A stretch of 17,230 nt of DNA, from positions 1 through 17,230 of the forward strand of contig DATDME010000080.1 of assembly GCA_036518915.1 (NCBI GenBank). Direction: 5' to 3'. Source of the stretch: GCA-016699105 sp036518915. GTDB taxonomy: Bacteria > Patescibacteriota > Saccharimonadia > UBA4664. The notes under the pieces were generated by a model. That model was given only the letters and a program-made list of their open reading frames with translations, was not told the DNA's origin and made no database searches. Below, one piece after another: positions 1-6,162 of the stretch (the stretch's first letter is position 1; the number at the start of each line of letters is the position of its first letter). The position numbers were made by a program, and so were the translations under genes.

Positions 1-716
1 CGGCAGAAATCTTCTTCCAACCGGAAGCCAGCGCCAATGACGGCGGTCTTGCCCCACCATTCCGTGGCGAAGTGGGAGACCAATGTGTCTGCTCTGTACT
101 CTGTGCCGGCCAACCGGGCCAGTTGTTCCTCGGTGAGGACAACGCCCAGCGTGCGACTGGCGTGAAGCGCGGCGATCCTGATGCGCAGCGGGGTGTTCAA
201 CGCGTCCTGAAGCGCTATCGCCTGCTGAGGCGTCAGGCCCCGCTCGAGGAGGTCGAAAACATCGAGCCGCAGCAACTGCTCAAGCCAGCCGCAGCCGGCC
301 CCGACCAGCATCATGTAGACCCCAATCGGCACTTTGTCGAACTCGGCGAGGTGCGAACGGGTTCCACGCTGGCGGGTCCGCTCCAGCAGGCGGCGTTGCA
401 GGCGGCGGTGTTGCGTCCAACCATCTTTGCTGTCTTCGAACTGCGAGCCCGGACAGCCCGGCAGACGGTTCAGCAACCCTTGCAGGCCTTCCTCTGATCC
501 GACTCCGCAATGCGCCAGGAAGGCTTCATCGGTTGGAATCAGACGCAGGCGGGCCAGGCCAGGCACGGTGCCAGTCGGCCTGGTCGTGAAGGTGATGCCC
601 CACGAGTTGGCCAGCCGGCCCAGTGCTTTCTGGAAGCCTGAGATGTCTTCGGCCGAGCTGCCAGGTGGTAACTCGAATTCGACGGTGAGTTGAGCTTTGG
701 TACACAATTCGGTCAT
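1..716 (-). CDS. hypothetical protein, C-terminus beyond window
   Basis: An open frame of 238 codons runs from an ATG at 716 to the left edge without a stop, so the C-terminus is missing. I do not recognise the family. The N-terminus (MTELCTKAQLTVEFELPPGS) is followed by a soluble mixed alpha/beta-looking sequence, a basic stretch near residues 110-130 (HRRLQRRLLERTRQRGTRSH) and leucine-rich helices. There is no signal peptide and no obvious catalytic signature. It lies 49 bases downstream of the ksgA stop, in the same direction. A TATAGT box at 765-770 overlaps the ksgA end, so it may have its own promoter with a leader of about 40 bases. No strong Shine-Dalgarno precedes the ATG. The long uninterrupted frame with natural-looking composition is the main evidence that it is real. 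Confidence 0.6.
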   Translation of the reverse strand, partial: MTELCTKAQLTVEFELPPGSSAEDISGFQKALGRLANSWGITFTTRPTGTVPGLARLRLIPTDEAFLAHCGVGSEEGLQGLLNRLPGCPGSQFEDSKDGWTQHRRLQRRLLERTRQRGTRSHLAEFDKVPIGVYMMLVGAGCGWLEQLLRLDVFDLLERGLTPQQAIALQDALNTPLRIRIAALHASRTLGVVLTEEQLARLAGTEYRADTLVSHFATEWWGKTAVIGAGFRLEEDFC

Positions 717-756
717 GACGCTACCAACTTTCAGGGTGCGAGGGGAATGGAACGGG

Positions 757-800
757 ACCGTGCTACTATATACTATTTATTGTACTTTGTACAGCACGGT
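757..800. repeat. 8-bp inverted repeat around the ksgA stop codon
   Basis: ACCGTGCT at 757-764 and AGCACGGT at 793-800 are perfect inverted arms. The 28 bases between them are AT-rich and hold the ksgA stop (766-768), a small GTAC-ttt-GTAC dyad (782-792) and a TATAGT box. It could be a weak hairpin at the ksgA 3' end or an operator for the gene at 1-716. There is no adjoining T-run, so a classical terminator is unlikely. Confidence 0.4.
765..770 (-). promoter_or_regulatory. possible -10 box (TATAGT) for the gene at 1-716
   Basis: TATAGT on the minus strand, identical to the box in front of ksgA, overlaps the ksgA stop. A start about 7 bases downstream would give a leader of roughly 40 bases. 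No convincing -35 is visible. Confidence 0.3.
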
Positions 801-1596
801 ACAGGCGCTCCCAGGCGGGCAGGTCGAGTTCTTGGGCGCGGGCGGTGGAGGCAAGCTGGGCCTGGCTGAGCAGGCCAGTCACGAGCTCGGGCGAGAGATT
901 GAGGCCGCCGGCCAGTGAATTCTTGAGCTGTTTGCGTTTTTCGCCAAAGCCAGCTTTGATGAGGCGAAAGAGCTGGTCGGGATCGGCCGGGAAAGCCGGG
1001 CCGGTGAGCGTAACTTTGAGGACGGCGGAATCAACTTCTGGCGGCGGCCAGAATTTGTGGCGCTCAACCATGGCCGTAATTTCGGGCCGGCCGTAGTACT
1101 GCACGCTGAGGGCGAGGATGGAGAGCCGGCCGGGCCCCGCCACAATCCGTTCGGCCACCTCTTTTTGGATCAGCAGGCTCATGATGGCCGGCGGGTTGGG
1201 GCTTTCAATCAGGAGGCGGAAAATCTTACTCGTCAGGTAGTACGGAATGTTGGCGATGACTTTATAACCGGCAGGCAGCTCGGACAGGTCGTACTTGAGG
1301 ATGTCTTGTTCAACGACGCGAAGGTTGGCGGGCGCGTCGCGGCGGAGGAGGCCGGCCAGCACGGGGTCGGTTTCCACCGCCACCACCCGCGCGGCGGCCT
1401 GGGTGAGCGGGGCGGTCATGACGCCGAGCCCGGGGCCAATTTCCAGGATGGTGTCACCCGGGCCGGGCTCGGCGGCGGCCATAATTGCTTCCAGGCTACC
1501 GCGATCAACCAAAAAATGCTGGCCGAGGCCCTTGTTGGGTTTGATGCCGGCCAGGCGGAGGGCGGTACGGACGTCTTCGACGCGGGATAAATCCAT
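766..1596 (-). CDS. ksgA: 16S rRNA (adenine1518-N6/adenine1519-N6)-dimethyltransferase KsgA
   Basis: The 276-residue product is the size of KsgA/RsmA, which dimethylates two adjacent adenines in the 3' terminal helix of 16S rRNA using S-adenosylmethionine, late in 30S assembly. Visible motifs are GLGQHFLVD (23-31) at the N-terminus, the SAM-binding motif EIGPGLG (52-58), an acidic QDIL (97-100) and the catalytic NIPYY (116-120). The KxxFxPPPxVDSAV region is present as HKFWPPPEVDSAV. The ATG at 1596 is chosen because MDLSRVEDVRTAL matches the family N-terminus and a TATAGT box lies 8 bases upstream, implying a leaderless message. The next gene upstream (MarP-like) ends at 1623. Its vicinity to an Rpf-like gene parallels the rpfB-ksgA pair of Actinobacteria. 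Confidence 0.97.
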   Translation of the reverse strand: MDLSRVEDVRTALRLAGIKPNKGLGQHFLVDRGSLEAIMAAAEPGPGDTILEIGPGLGVMTAPLTQAAARVVAVETDPVLAGLLRRDAPANLRVVEQDILKYDLSELPAGYKVIANIPYYLTSKIFRLLIESPNPPAIMSLLIQKEVAERIVAGPGRLSILALSVQYYGRPEITAMVERHKFWPPPEVDSAVLKVTLTGPAFPADPDQLFRLIKAGFGEKRKQLKNSLAGGLNLSPELVTGLLSQAQLASTARAQELDLPAWERLYRAVQSTINSI

Positions 1597-1604
1597 AGCT
1601 GTGT

Positions 1605-1634
1605 ACTATATTAAACCATTGCCTAGTCAGCCAA
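1605..1634 (-). promoter_or_regulatory. ksgA promoter, predicted leaderless start
   Basis: On the minus strand TTGGCT (1629-1634) and TATAGT (1605-1610) are separated by 18 bases. Only 8 bases separate the -10 box from the ksgA ATG, so transcription should begin at or next to the start codon. No Shine-Dalgarno is present. Confidence 0.5.
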
Positions 1635-2792
1635 GCAAGGGCCGGTGGAGACGCTGGCCGCAGGGTTGGCGCTGGCCACCGTCTTCATGACGGCCGGAGT
1701 GGTGAGGGCATAGGCCACTTGGTCGTCGGTGGTGGACATCGCAAAGACCACGGCGATGACGGTGCCGTCGGGCAGCACGACCGGTCCGCCGGAGTTACCC
1801 GGCCGCACCACGGCCTGGAGCTCGTAGATGTGACGGGCAATCAGGCCCGACCCGTAAATGTCGCGACCCACGGCGGTTTGCTCGCGCAGCACCGAGGCCG
1901 GCCCGATGGTTAGGCTGCCGCCGCCGGGATAACCAAGCACCGCGCCGACGGTGCCGCGGCTTTCTTCGCTGGCGTCGAGTTTGAGCGCCGGGGCGGTGAG
2001 TTCCGGGACGTTAAGGACGGCGATGTCGAGGTCGGGGTCGAAGGCCGTGACGGTGGCGCGGTGGCCGCCAAACTTGTCTTGCACGATGGGTTTGTGGACG
2101 CCCGCCACTACGTGGGCATTGGTGACGACAGTGTGCGGCGCCACCACAAAGCCGGTGCCCTCAATGATGCCGCCGCATCCGAGGCTTTCCAGGCGGACCA
2201 TGGACGGCGTGGCGGCGGCCGCGGCGGCGTTAACGGTGGCGGCGTTTGGACCGGTCACCGGCGCCGGCGCGGCCGGCTCGAGGCCGGTGAACACCCGCGG
2301 CAGGCCCGAACGGTTGAGCGAGGCCTCAAGCCGGCTGAGCACGTCCGGCGCCGGCGGCAGGTTTTGGTCGAGGGCGCGCAGCACGGCCGAGGTTTGAATT
2401 TCGGCGGTTAAAAACGGGCCGGCCGTGCGGGCAAAGGTGGCGGCCAGCAGCCAGGCGGCGGTCAGGCCGGCGCCGACACCAAATAGGATGCCAAAGATGC
2501 GGTCGAGGCTGCCGAGGCGCATTTCATGGACTTTGCGCGATAGCCAATCGCCGCCGGTTTGGCCGAGCCCGCCAAACATAATGGCCACACCGAAAAATAC
2601 CGCGACCATGAGCAGCCCCCGGCCGCTCCCGGCCGGTAGGATTTTGGATAGCAGGGGCGCGATGATGGCTCCGGCCAGCAGGCCGACCGAAAATCCGCCC
2701 AGCGAGCCGAACTGGCGCAGGAAGCCGCTGCGCTCGCCCCGGAGGGCCAGGCCGAGCGTCCCCACAATAATGACGATGTCGAGGAGGTTCAC
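1623..2792 (-). CDS. MarP-like membrane serine protease (CvpA domain plus trypsin-like domain)
   Basis: This 389-residue protein begins with a CvpA-type membrane region (about 1-125) containing roughly four hydrophobic helices. A linker (about 130-195) follows, then a chymotrypsin-like protease domain that should lie outside the membrane. The triad is His227 (TNAHVVAG), Asp256 (DPDLDIAVL) and Ser334 (RPGNSGGP). Cys206 and Cys386 flank the domain. As I recall them, the residues of Mycobacterium tuberculosis MarP (Rv3671c: Cys214, His235, Asp264, Ser343, Cys395) have nearly the same spacing, so the domain-locking disulfide is probably conserved. MarP is linked to acid and oxidative stress survival and acts on a peptidoglycan hydrolase; a similar role here is inference, but the neighbouring Rpf-like hydrolase fits. 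The GTG at 2792 is preceded by TATAAT at 6 bases, suggesting a leaderless start. Confidence 0.9.
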   Translation of the reverse strand: MNLLDIVIIVGTLGLALRGERSGFLRQFGSLGGFSVGLLAGAIIAPLLSKILPAGSGRGLLMVAVFFGVAIMFGGLGQTGGDWLSRKVHEMRLGSLDRIFGILFGVGAGLTAAWLLAATFARTAGPFLTAEIQTSAVLRALDQNLPPAPDVLSRLEASLNRSGLPRVFTGLEPAAPAPVTGPNAATVNAAAAAATPSMVRLESLGCGGIIEGTGFVVAPHTVVTNAHVVAGVHKPIVQDKFGGHRATVTAFDPDLDIAVLNVPELTAPALKLDASEESRGTVGAVLGYPGGGSLTIGPASVLREQTAVGRDIYGSGLIARHIYELQAVVRPGNSGGPVVLPDGTVIAVVFAMSTTDDQVAYALTTPAVMKTVASANPAASVSTGPCLAD

Positions 2793-2798
2793 ATGCTT

Positions 2799-2804
2799 AT
2801 TATA
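2799..2804 (-). promoter_or_regulatory. -10 box TATAAT of the MarP-like gene
   Basis: A perfect TATAAT on the minus strand ends 6 bases before the GTG at 2792. No -35 consensus is visible. The spacing predicts a leaderless transcript. Confidence 0.5.
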
Positions 2805-2831
2805 CGCGGGTACGGTGGGAGTGCGGTGGGG

Positions 2832-2880
2832 GTGCGGGATTTATTCCGATCTTCGGAATAAAACTGGGTATGGCCCGCAC
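2832..2880 (-). terminator. two-tier hairpin between the rpf-like and marP-like genes
   Basis: The inner stem is TTTATTCCG (2840-2848) with CGGAATAAA (2854-2862) around a 5-base loop. The outer stem is GTGCGGG (2832-2838) with CCCGCAC (2874-2880). It lies 46 bases past the rpf-like stop and 28 bases before the marP-like -10 box. It probably ends or attenuates the rpf-like transcript, although no long U-tract follows. Confidence 0.5.
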
Positions 2881-2925
2881 ACAACAAACCCTGCCCTTTC
2901 GCGCCGGCTATATGTGCCCGTAGCC

Positions 2926-4098
2926 CTACCGGCACTGCCAGGCGGAGGTGCCCTCGGCGGCCATTTTCTTGGCGGCTAGCTTAATTTGCACGGCGCCGTC
3001 GAGGATGTTGTCGTTGGTGCCGCCGGCCGACCGCCAGGTGGAGGGCAGGAACTGGAACAGGCCGGTGGGGTGCTCGCCGTTTACAATAAAGCGCGAGACG
3101 GTGGTGGCGTTGCCGCCGGACTCACAGCTCATGATGCGCATCATCATGTTGGGGTCGAGGCCGTACTGGGCGGCGGCGGCTTCTACCAGCGGGCGCCAGT
3201 ATTCCACCGAGCCGGCGAACAAGACTTTGGTGCCTACCACAACCACTTTCGGGGCGGGGTCAGTCTGGCTGACCACTTGCAAGAGGTCACGGCCGGTTTC
3301 AACTCCGTCTTGGTAATGAATGCGGTAGGTGACGGTTTTTTGGCCGTCAGTGCCGGGGTCTTTCACCTGCGTCGTGCCCTTGAGAAGCGTGGGATCGGTG
3401 ATGGTCTTGGTCGGCCGGGATAGCGTTTGCGTGAGCGTGGCCACCACTTCGCTGACGCGGGTGATGTTAATGGATTCGCCGGGCACGACGGCTTGGGAGA
3501 CCGGCGTGGAAACGGTGTCTTTGAGACCGAGCGAGATGTCGGCGGCGGCCAGGGCCGAGCCAATGGTGCTGGCCTGGGTGCGGATGGCGCGAACTTTGCC
3601 GTCCACCTTAACGGTGAGCGGCACGGACCGCTGCACGCTGACTTGCTCGCCCACGGTGCCGGCGGTCACGATATCGGTCACCAATCGCATATCATAGCGG
3701 TCTTCGGGGTAGACGGTCAGGCCGGCGGCCTGAGCGAGCAGGCGCGGGCTCTGGTAGGCGCTGCGGATACGGTAGCTTTTGAGGCCATCGGTCACCAAGA
3801 CGGGCCGGGCGCGGTAGATATTAATGTTGTACGGACCGTTGGCCGGCATGGGCGTATCGGCGGACGGCTCGACGAGGTCACCCTCGTGGAGCTTAAGGCC
3901 GGCCCGGTTCACCACCTCGCCCACGGTGGGGGCGTCGGTGGAAAACAGGCGCTTTTGGCCGTCGGCGTACAGCGAAACCAGCCGCTGCGAATCGGCCGAA
4001 GCGATAGCCGAAAAGTGGATATGTCCTGAACTAAAGGCAAAATTGGTTGCGCCAATGAGAATTCCCATGGCGAGCAAATTGTATAGACGCTGGCGCAA
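2926..4098 (-). CDS. Rpf/YabE-like secreted peptidoglycan hydrolase (DUF348-G5-lysozyme-like)
   Basis: The 390-residue protein has a hydrophobic N-terminus acting as a signal or anchor (about 5-36). It then shows about three ubiquitin-like DUF348 repeats (about 42-99, 98-156, 159-216), a G5 adhesion domain (about 219-292, with VKDPGTDGQKTVTYRIHYQDG) and a C-terminal lysozyme/transglycosylase-like domain (300-390). The catalytic glutamate is probably Glu326 in MSCESGGN, followed by PTGLFQFLPSTW. This is the architecture of RpfB and YabE/YuiC-type proteins, which cleave peptidoglycan at the cell surface during growth or resuscitation. The TTG at 4098 gives the best signal peptide (MRQRLYNLLA). 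An ATG at 4068 has a TACAAT box 9 bases upstream, so the start is uncertain. ksgA and a MarP-like protease lie downstream. Confidence 0.9.
   Translation of the reverse strand: MRQRLYNLLAMGILIGATNFAFSSGHIHFSAIASADSQRLVSLYADGQKRLFSTDAPTVGEVVNRAGLKLHEGDLVEPSADTPMPANGPYNINIYRARPVLVTDGLKSYRIRSAYQSPRLLAQAAGLTVYPEDRYDMRLVTDIVTAGTVGEQVSVQRSVPLTVKVDGKVRAIRTQASTIGSALAAADISLGLKDTVSTPVSQAVVPGESINITRVSEVVATLTQTLSRPTKTITDPTLLKGTTQVKDPGTDGQKTVTYRIHYQDGVETGRDLLQVVSQTDPAPKVVVVGTKVLFAGSVEYWRPLVEAAAAQYGLDPNMMMRIMSCESGGNATTVSRFIVNGEHPTGLFQFLPSTWRSAGGTNDNILDGAVQIKLAAKKMAAEGTSAWQCR
4078..4083 (-). promoter_or_regulatory. possible -10 box TACAAT inside the rpf-like N-terminus
   Basis: TACAAT on the minus strand ends 9 bases before the internal ATG at 4068, the same spacing as in pyrH. 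If used, the protein starts at 4068 and loses its basic N-terminus. If the TTG at 4098 is right, this is a chance match. Confidence 0.25.
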
Positions 4099-4223
4099 AA
4101 TAGCTGTCTCTTGTTAATCACAAGGGGCGTTTATTTTGGAGCGTTTTTGATTTTCGAGGTAGGCGTGATCCGCGGACGAGTAACGGGTGGGAACCAGTGG
4201 GATCTCGCTTATGGTACCGCATA

Positions 4224-4327
4224 TGGGGGACTAACGTCAATCTGGGAAAACCTCAATTTTATGCTTCGCTTCGCTGCGCTCAGAGGCGCATAAAATTAAA
4301 GTTTTCCACAGTTTGGACCATCCCCCA
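4224..4327. repeat. three-tier nested inverted repeat
   Basis: Three perfect stems are nested on one axis. TGGGGGA (4224-4230) pairs with TCCCCCA (4321-4327). GGAAAAC (4245-4251) pairs with GTTTTCC (4301-4307). AATTTTATGC (4255-4264) pairs with GCATAAAATT (4288-4297). The internal loops are near-symmetrical, 14 by 13 and then 3 by 3, and the apical loop is 23 bases. Either strand could fold this way. No T-run follows, so a simple terminator is unlikely. Confidence 0.6.
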
Positions 4328-4358
4328 ACGTCACGCCAGGTATAAAGGCCCAGAAATG

Positions 4359-4420
4359 CGATTGCCCCCGGTGTCCGGGCCTCCTCTCGGTTGTACGAGG
4401 GGGCAATCGGACGCCGGGGG
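4359..4420. repeat. overlapping alternative stems downstream of the lipoprotein gene
   Basis: CGATTGCCCCC (4359-4369) is perfectly complementary to GGGGGCAATCG (4399-4409). CCCCCGGTGTCC (4365-4376) matches GGACGCCGGGGG (4409-4420) in 11 of 12 positions, and the odd pair is a U-G wobble only in plus-strand RNA. The two stems share CCCCC, so they compete or form a pseudoknot. A small CTCG/CGAG hairpin lies in the loop. It starts 3 bases past the lipoprotein stop and may act as its terminator. Confidence 0.5.
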
Positions 4421-4422
4421 CG

Positions 4423-5175
4423 TCAGGGAGTCACGACTCCTCTCCTAGGTGTGGTGGCCTGACGGCCCTTCAGGCTTATGACCATGTAGATGTGGCCATC
4501 GGGCCAGCCATACGAGATCATGTCGCCGTTGTCGACCCGACCGAGCGGGTGCCTACGCAGAAGCTCGTCCGCAATGGCGGCTATAGACGCGGCGGACTCG
4601 ACCTTTCTCGGGACCAGCAGATGGGTCTGCTGGCGGGTGTCGGAGACGATCACGAACGCGACGGGCCCGGCGGCGTCTGCCGTGTAGACCGTGGTGGTCG
4701 TGCCCGAGTGGCGCCAGGCCACCAAGGCCCGATTGACAGGCCGATTGACGACCCAGCCAATGCCTCCAGCATCGATCAGCTCCTGGCGGAGCTGATCGGC
4801 CGAGGAGGGCGTCCAGCCCTCATGCTTGGCCAGGGCCTGGCGGTTACTGACCGCCGCGGACAGGTACTTCTCAAGGACGACGCGGCCCGGCTTGGCCGGG
4901 ATGAACGTCTTCCACCCGGCCTGGCATAGCTGGGCACCGTTGATCTGGTGCGGCACGCCGTCGAGCGCGGCGCTCACCGCGGGCGGGCGGGCGACTGCGG
5001 TGACAGGCGGGGCCACCCCGGCCGGGCCGGCGCTCGTCGCGGCGACCGGGCCCACGATGGGCGCCGGGGCGTCGCGGCAACCCGCCAAGCCGGCAACAGT
5101 AAGCACAGTGCCCAATATGGCACACGCCGCGGCGACCACCGTACCGTACGAGTACCGCGGAATTGCGAAAAGCAT
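4423..5175 (-). CDS. putative lipoprotein, function unknown
   Basis: From the ATG at 5175 the protein has 250 residues. A hydrophobic segment (about 9-32) ends in VAGLAGC, a plausible lipobox with Cys33 as the lipidated residue. A Pro/Ala-rich spacer (about 35-70) and a soluble domain of about 180 residues follow, which I do not recognise. The ATG is preferred because AAAGGGG lies 6 bases upstream. The frame also continues to a TTG at 5232 that would add 19 residues. A TTGACA promoter lies about 100 bases upstream of the ATG, giving a conventional leader unlike most neighbours. The gene separates pyrH from the rpf-like gene and is followed by a strong dyad. It may be an accessory gene; no function can be assigned. 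Confidence 0.75.
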   Translation of the reverse strand: MLFAIPRYSYGTVVAAACAILGTVLTVAGLAGCRDAPAPIVGPVAATSAGPAGVAPPVTAVARPPAVSAALDGVPHQINGAQLCQAGWKTFIPAKPGRVVLEKYLSAAVSNRQALAKHEGWTPSSADQLRQELIDAGGIGWVVNRPVNRALVAWRHSGTTTTVYTADAAGPVAFVIVSDTRQQTHLLVPRKVESAASIAAIADELLRRHPLGRVDNGDMISYGWPDGHIYMVISLKGRQATTPRRGVVTP

Positions 5176-5245
5176 AACAGGCCCCTTTCGGCCGACGGAG
5201 TAGGACAGATCGAGGAGCAGAACATCAAACAACGGATGGCGCGGC

Positions 5246-5257
5246 CATCAGCTGATG
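5246..5257. repeat. 12-bp perfect palindrome in the lipoprotein leader
   Basis: CATCAGCTGATG is self-complementary and lies between the predicted transcription start and the ATG at 5175. GATGGC/GCCATC (5234-5248) overlaps it. It could be an operator or an mRNA hairpin. Confidence 0.3.
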
Positions 5258-5279
5258 AGCTCGCTCCATCTGGTCATAT

Positions 5280-5308
5280 ATTTAATACTATTTGAGCTTA
5301 TCTGTCAA
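5280..5308 (-). promoter_or_regulatory. sigma-70-type promoter for the lipoprotein gene
   Basis: On the minus strand a perfect -35 TTGACA (5303-5308) and TTAAAT (5280-5285) are separated by 17 bases. The predicted start near 5273 gives a leader of about 100 bases to the ATG at 5175. Confidence 0.55.
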
Positions 5309-5342
5309 CCGGCCATTTAAATTCCACTGACACTGATAGCGG

Positions 5343-6077
5343 CTATTCCACCCGGGTGCCGATGGCCTCACCTTGAATGACGCGGCGGATGTTGCCAGAA
5401 GTCAGTAGGTCAAACACGATGATGGGCAGGTGGTTTTCCATGGCAATGGACATCGCCGGGTTGTCCATCACTTCAATATTGGGATCGGTTAAAACGTGAT
5501 AATGGCCGATGCTGTCATGCCTTTTGGCGTCGGGGTGCTTGCGGGGATCTTTATCGTAGATGCCGTCAACGTTGGTGCCTTTGAGTACCACTGAGCATCC
5601 GAGCTCCAAGGCGGCCGTGACGGCCGCGGTGTCGTGCGTGACATACGGCAGACCCGATCCACCTACCACCAGCACGACTTCCCCGTGCTCCAGATGGCTG
5701 ACCGCCGTTTCGCGGACTAGCGGCTCGACCATCGTGCCGATATGCAAGCGGGACACCAGGCGGGTGGATACGCCGCTCGAGTTGAGGATGTCGGCAAAGG
5801 CTAAGCCGTTGAGCACACCGGCGAGCATACCCATATAGTGGCCGGTGACTAACTCAATTTTTGAGCCCTTGACGGTGGCGCCGCGCATGATATTACCGCC
5901 GCCGGCGACCACGACAATTTCGGCGTTGGTGGCCGCCACGGCAACTTTAATTTCTTCGGCGAATTTTTCGACCAGGGAGGGGTCGATGCCATATCCGCCC
6001 TCGCCGGCGAACTGCTCGCCGGATAATTTTAGTAAGACGCGGGGACGCTTGGTGGGGGTGGTGGTGTGGTTGGTCAT
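5343..6077 (-). CDS. pyrH: UMP kinase PyrH
   Basis: The 244-residue product is the usual size for bacterial UMP kinase, which phosphorylates UMP to UDP with ATP in pyrimidine nucleotide synthesis. The amino-acid kinase fold is evident from VLLKLSGE (14-21), VVAGGGNIMRG (56-66), the GTMVEPLVRETA stretch, GTNVDGIYDKDP and VFDLLTSGNIRRVIQGE near the C-terminus. The frame stays open upstream to 6455, but that sequence is an out-of-frame shadow of the next gene. The ATG at 6077 is chosen because MTNHTTTPTKRPRVLLKLSG places the kinase motif correctly and a TATAAT box ends 9 bases before it. The common neighbours tsf and frr are absent. The gene is followed by the lipoprotein promoter region. Confidence 0.96.
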   Translation of the reverse strand: MTNHTTTPTKRPRVLLKLSGEQFAGEGGYGIDPSLVEKFAEEIKVAVAATNAEIVVVAGGGNIMRGATVKGSKIELVTGHYMGMLAGVLNGLAFADILNSSGVSTRLVSRLHIGTMVEPLVRETAVSHLEHGEVVLVVGGSGLPYVTHDTAAVTAALELGCSVVLKGTNVDGIYDKDPRKHPDAKRHDSIGHYHVLTDPNIEVMDNPAMSIAMENHLPIIVFDLLTSGNIRRVIQGEAIGTRVE

Positions 6078-6086
6078 ATTGCCGGC

Positions 6087-6092
6087 ATTATA
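6087..6092 (-). promoter_or_regulatory. -10 box TATAAT of pyrH
   Basis: A perfect TATAAT on the minus strand ends 9 bases before the pyrH ATG, which predicts a leaderless or nearly leaderless mRNA. No good -35 and no Shine-Dalgarno are visible. Confidence 0.5.
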
Positions 6093-6135
6093 GCCTGATA
6101 TACCAGTATCGCGCCACTGGACCAAAAACGATGCG

Positions 6136-6162
6136 CCCCCTCCCGGGCGCGCCGGAAGGGGG
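6136..6162 (-). terminator. rho-independent terminator after the 102-residue gene
   Basis: An 11-bp GC-rich stem (6136-6146 with 6152-6162, one G-U wobble on the minus-strand RNA) and a 5-base loop directly abut the stop codon at 6163. On the minus strand TTTTT follows about 8 bases past the stem. It separates this gene from the pyrH promoter. Confidence 0.65.

Larger units (their letters stand above)
4099..4422. other. gene-free, dyad-rich intergenic region upstream of the rpf-like gene
   Basis: No convincing ORF covers these 324 bases. They hold the nested dyad at 4224-4327, the overlapping stems at 4359-4420, a 16S-like string at 4172-4195 and two copies of AACGTCA (4233-4239 and 4327-4333). 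On the minus strand they form the interval between the lipoprotein stop and the rpf-like start, so they could be a structured leader or a separate non-coding RNA. I did not recognise a known riboswitch, and in particular not the c-di-AMP (ydaO) class often found before actinobacterial rpf genes. Confidence 0.5.

Noticed and set aside
3427..4029. 200-codon plus-strand frame opposite the rpf-like gene
   Set aside because: It is a shadow frame rich in Gly, His and Asp with no family resemblance; the minus-strand gene has clear domains.
4301..4310. TTTTCCACA as a DnaA box and possible origin
   Set aside because: It is a single copy with one mismatch to TTATCCACA, without clustering or dnaA/dnaN nearby; it belongs to the nested dyad.
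4100..4422. c-di-AMP (ydaO) riboswitch before the rpf-like gene
   Set aside because: It was expected from actinobacterial rpf genes, but the signature strings of the class could not be found on the minus strand.
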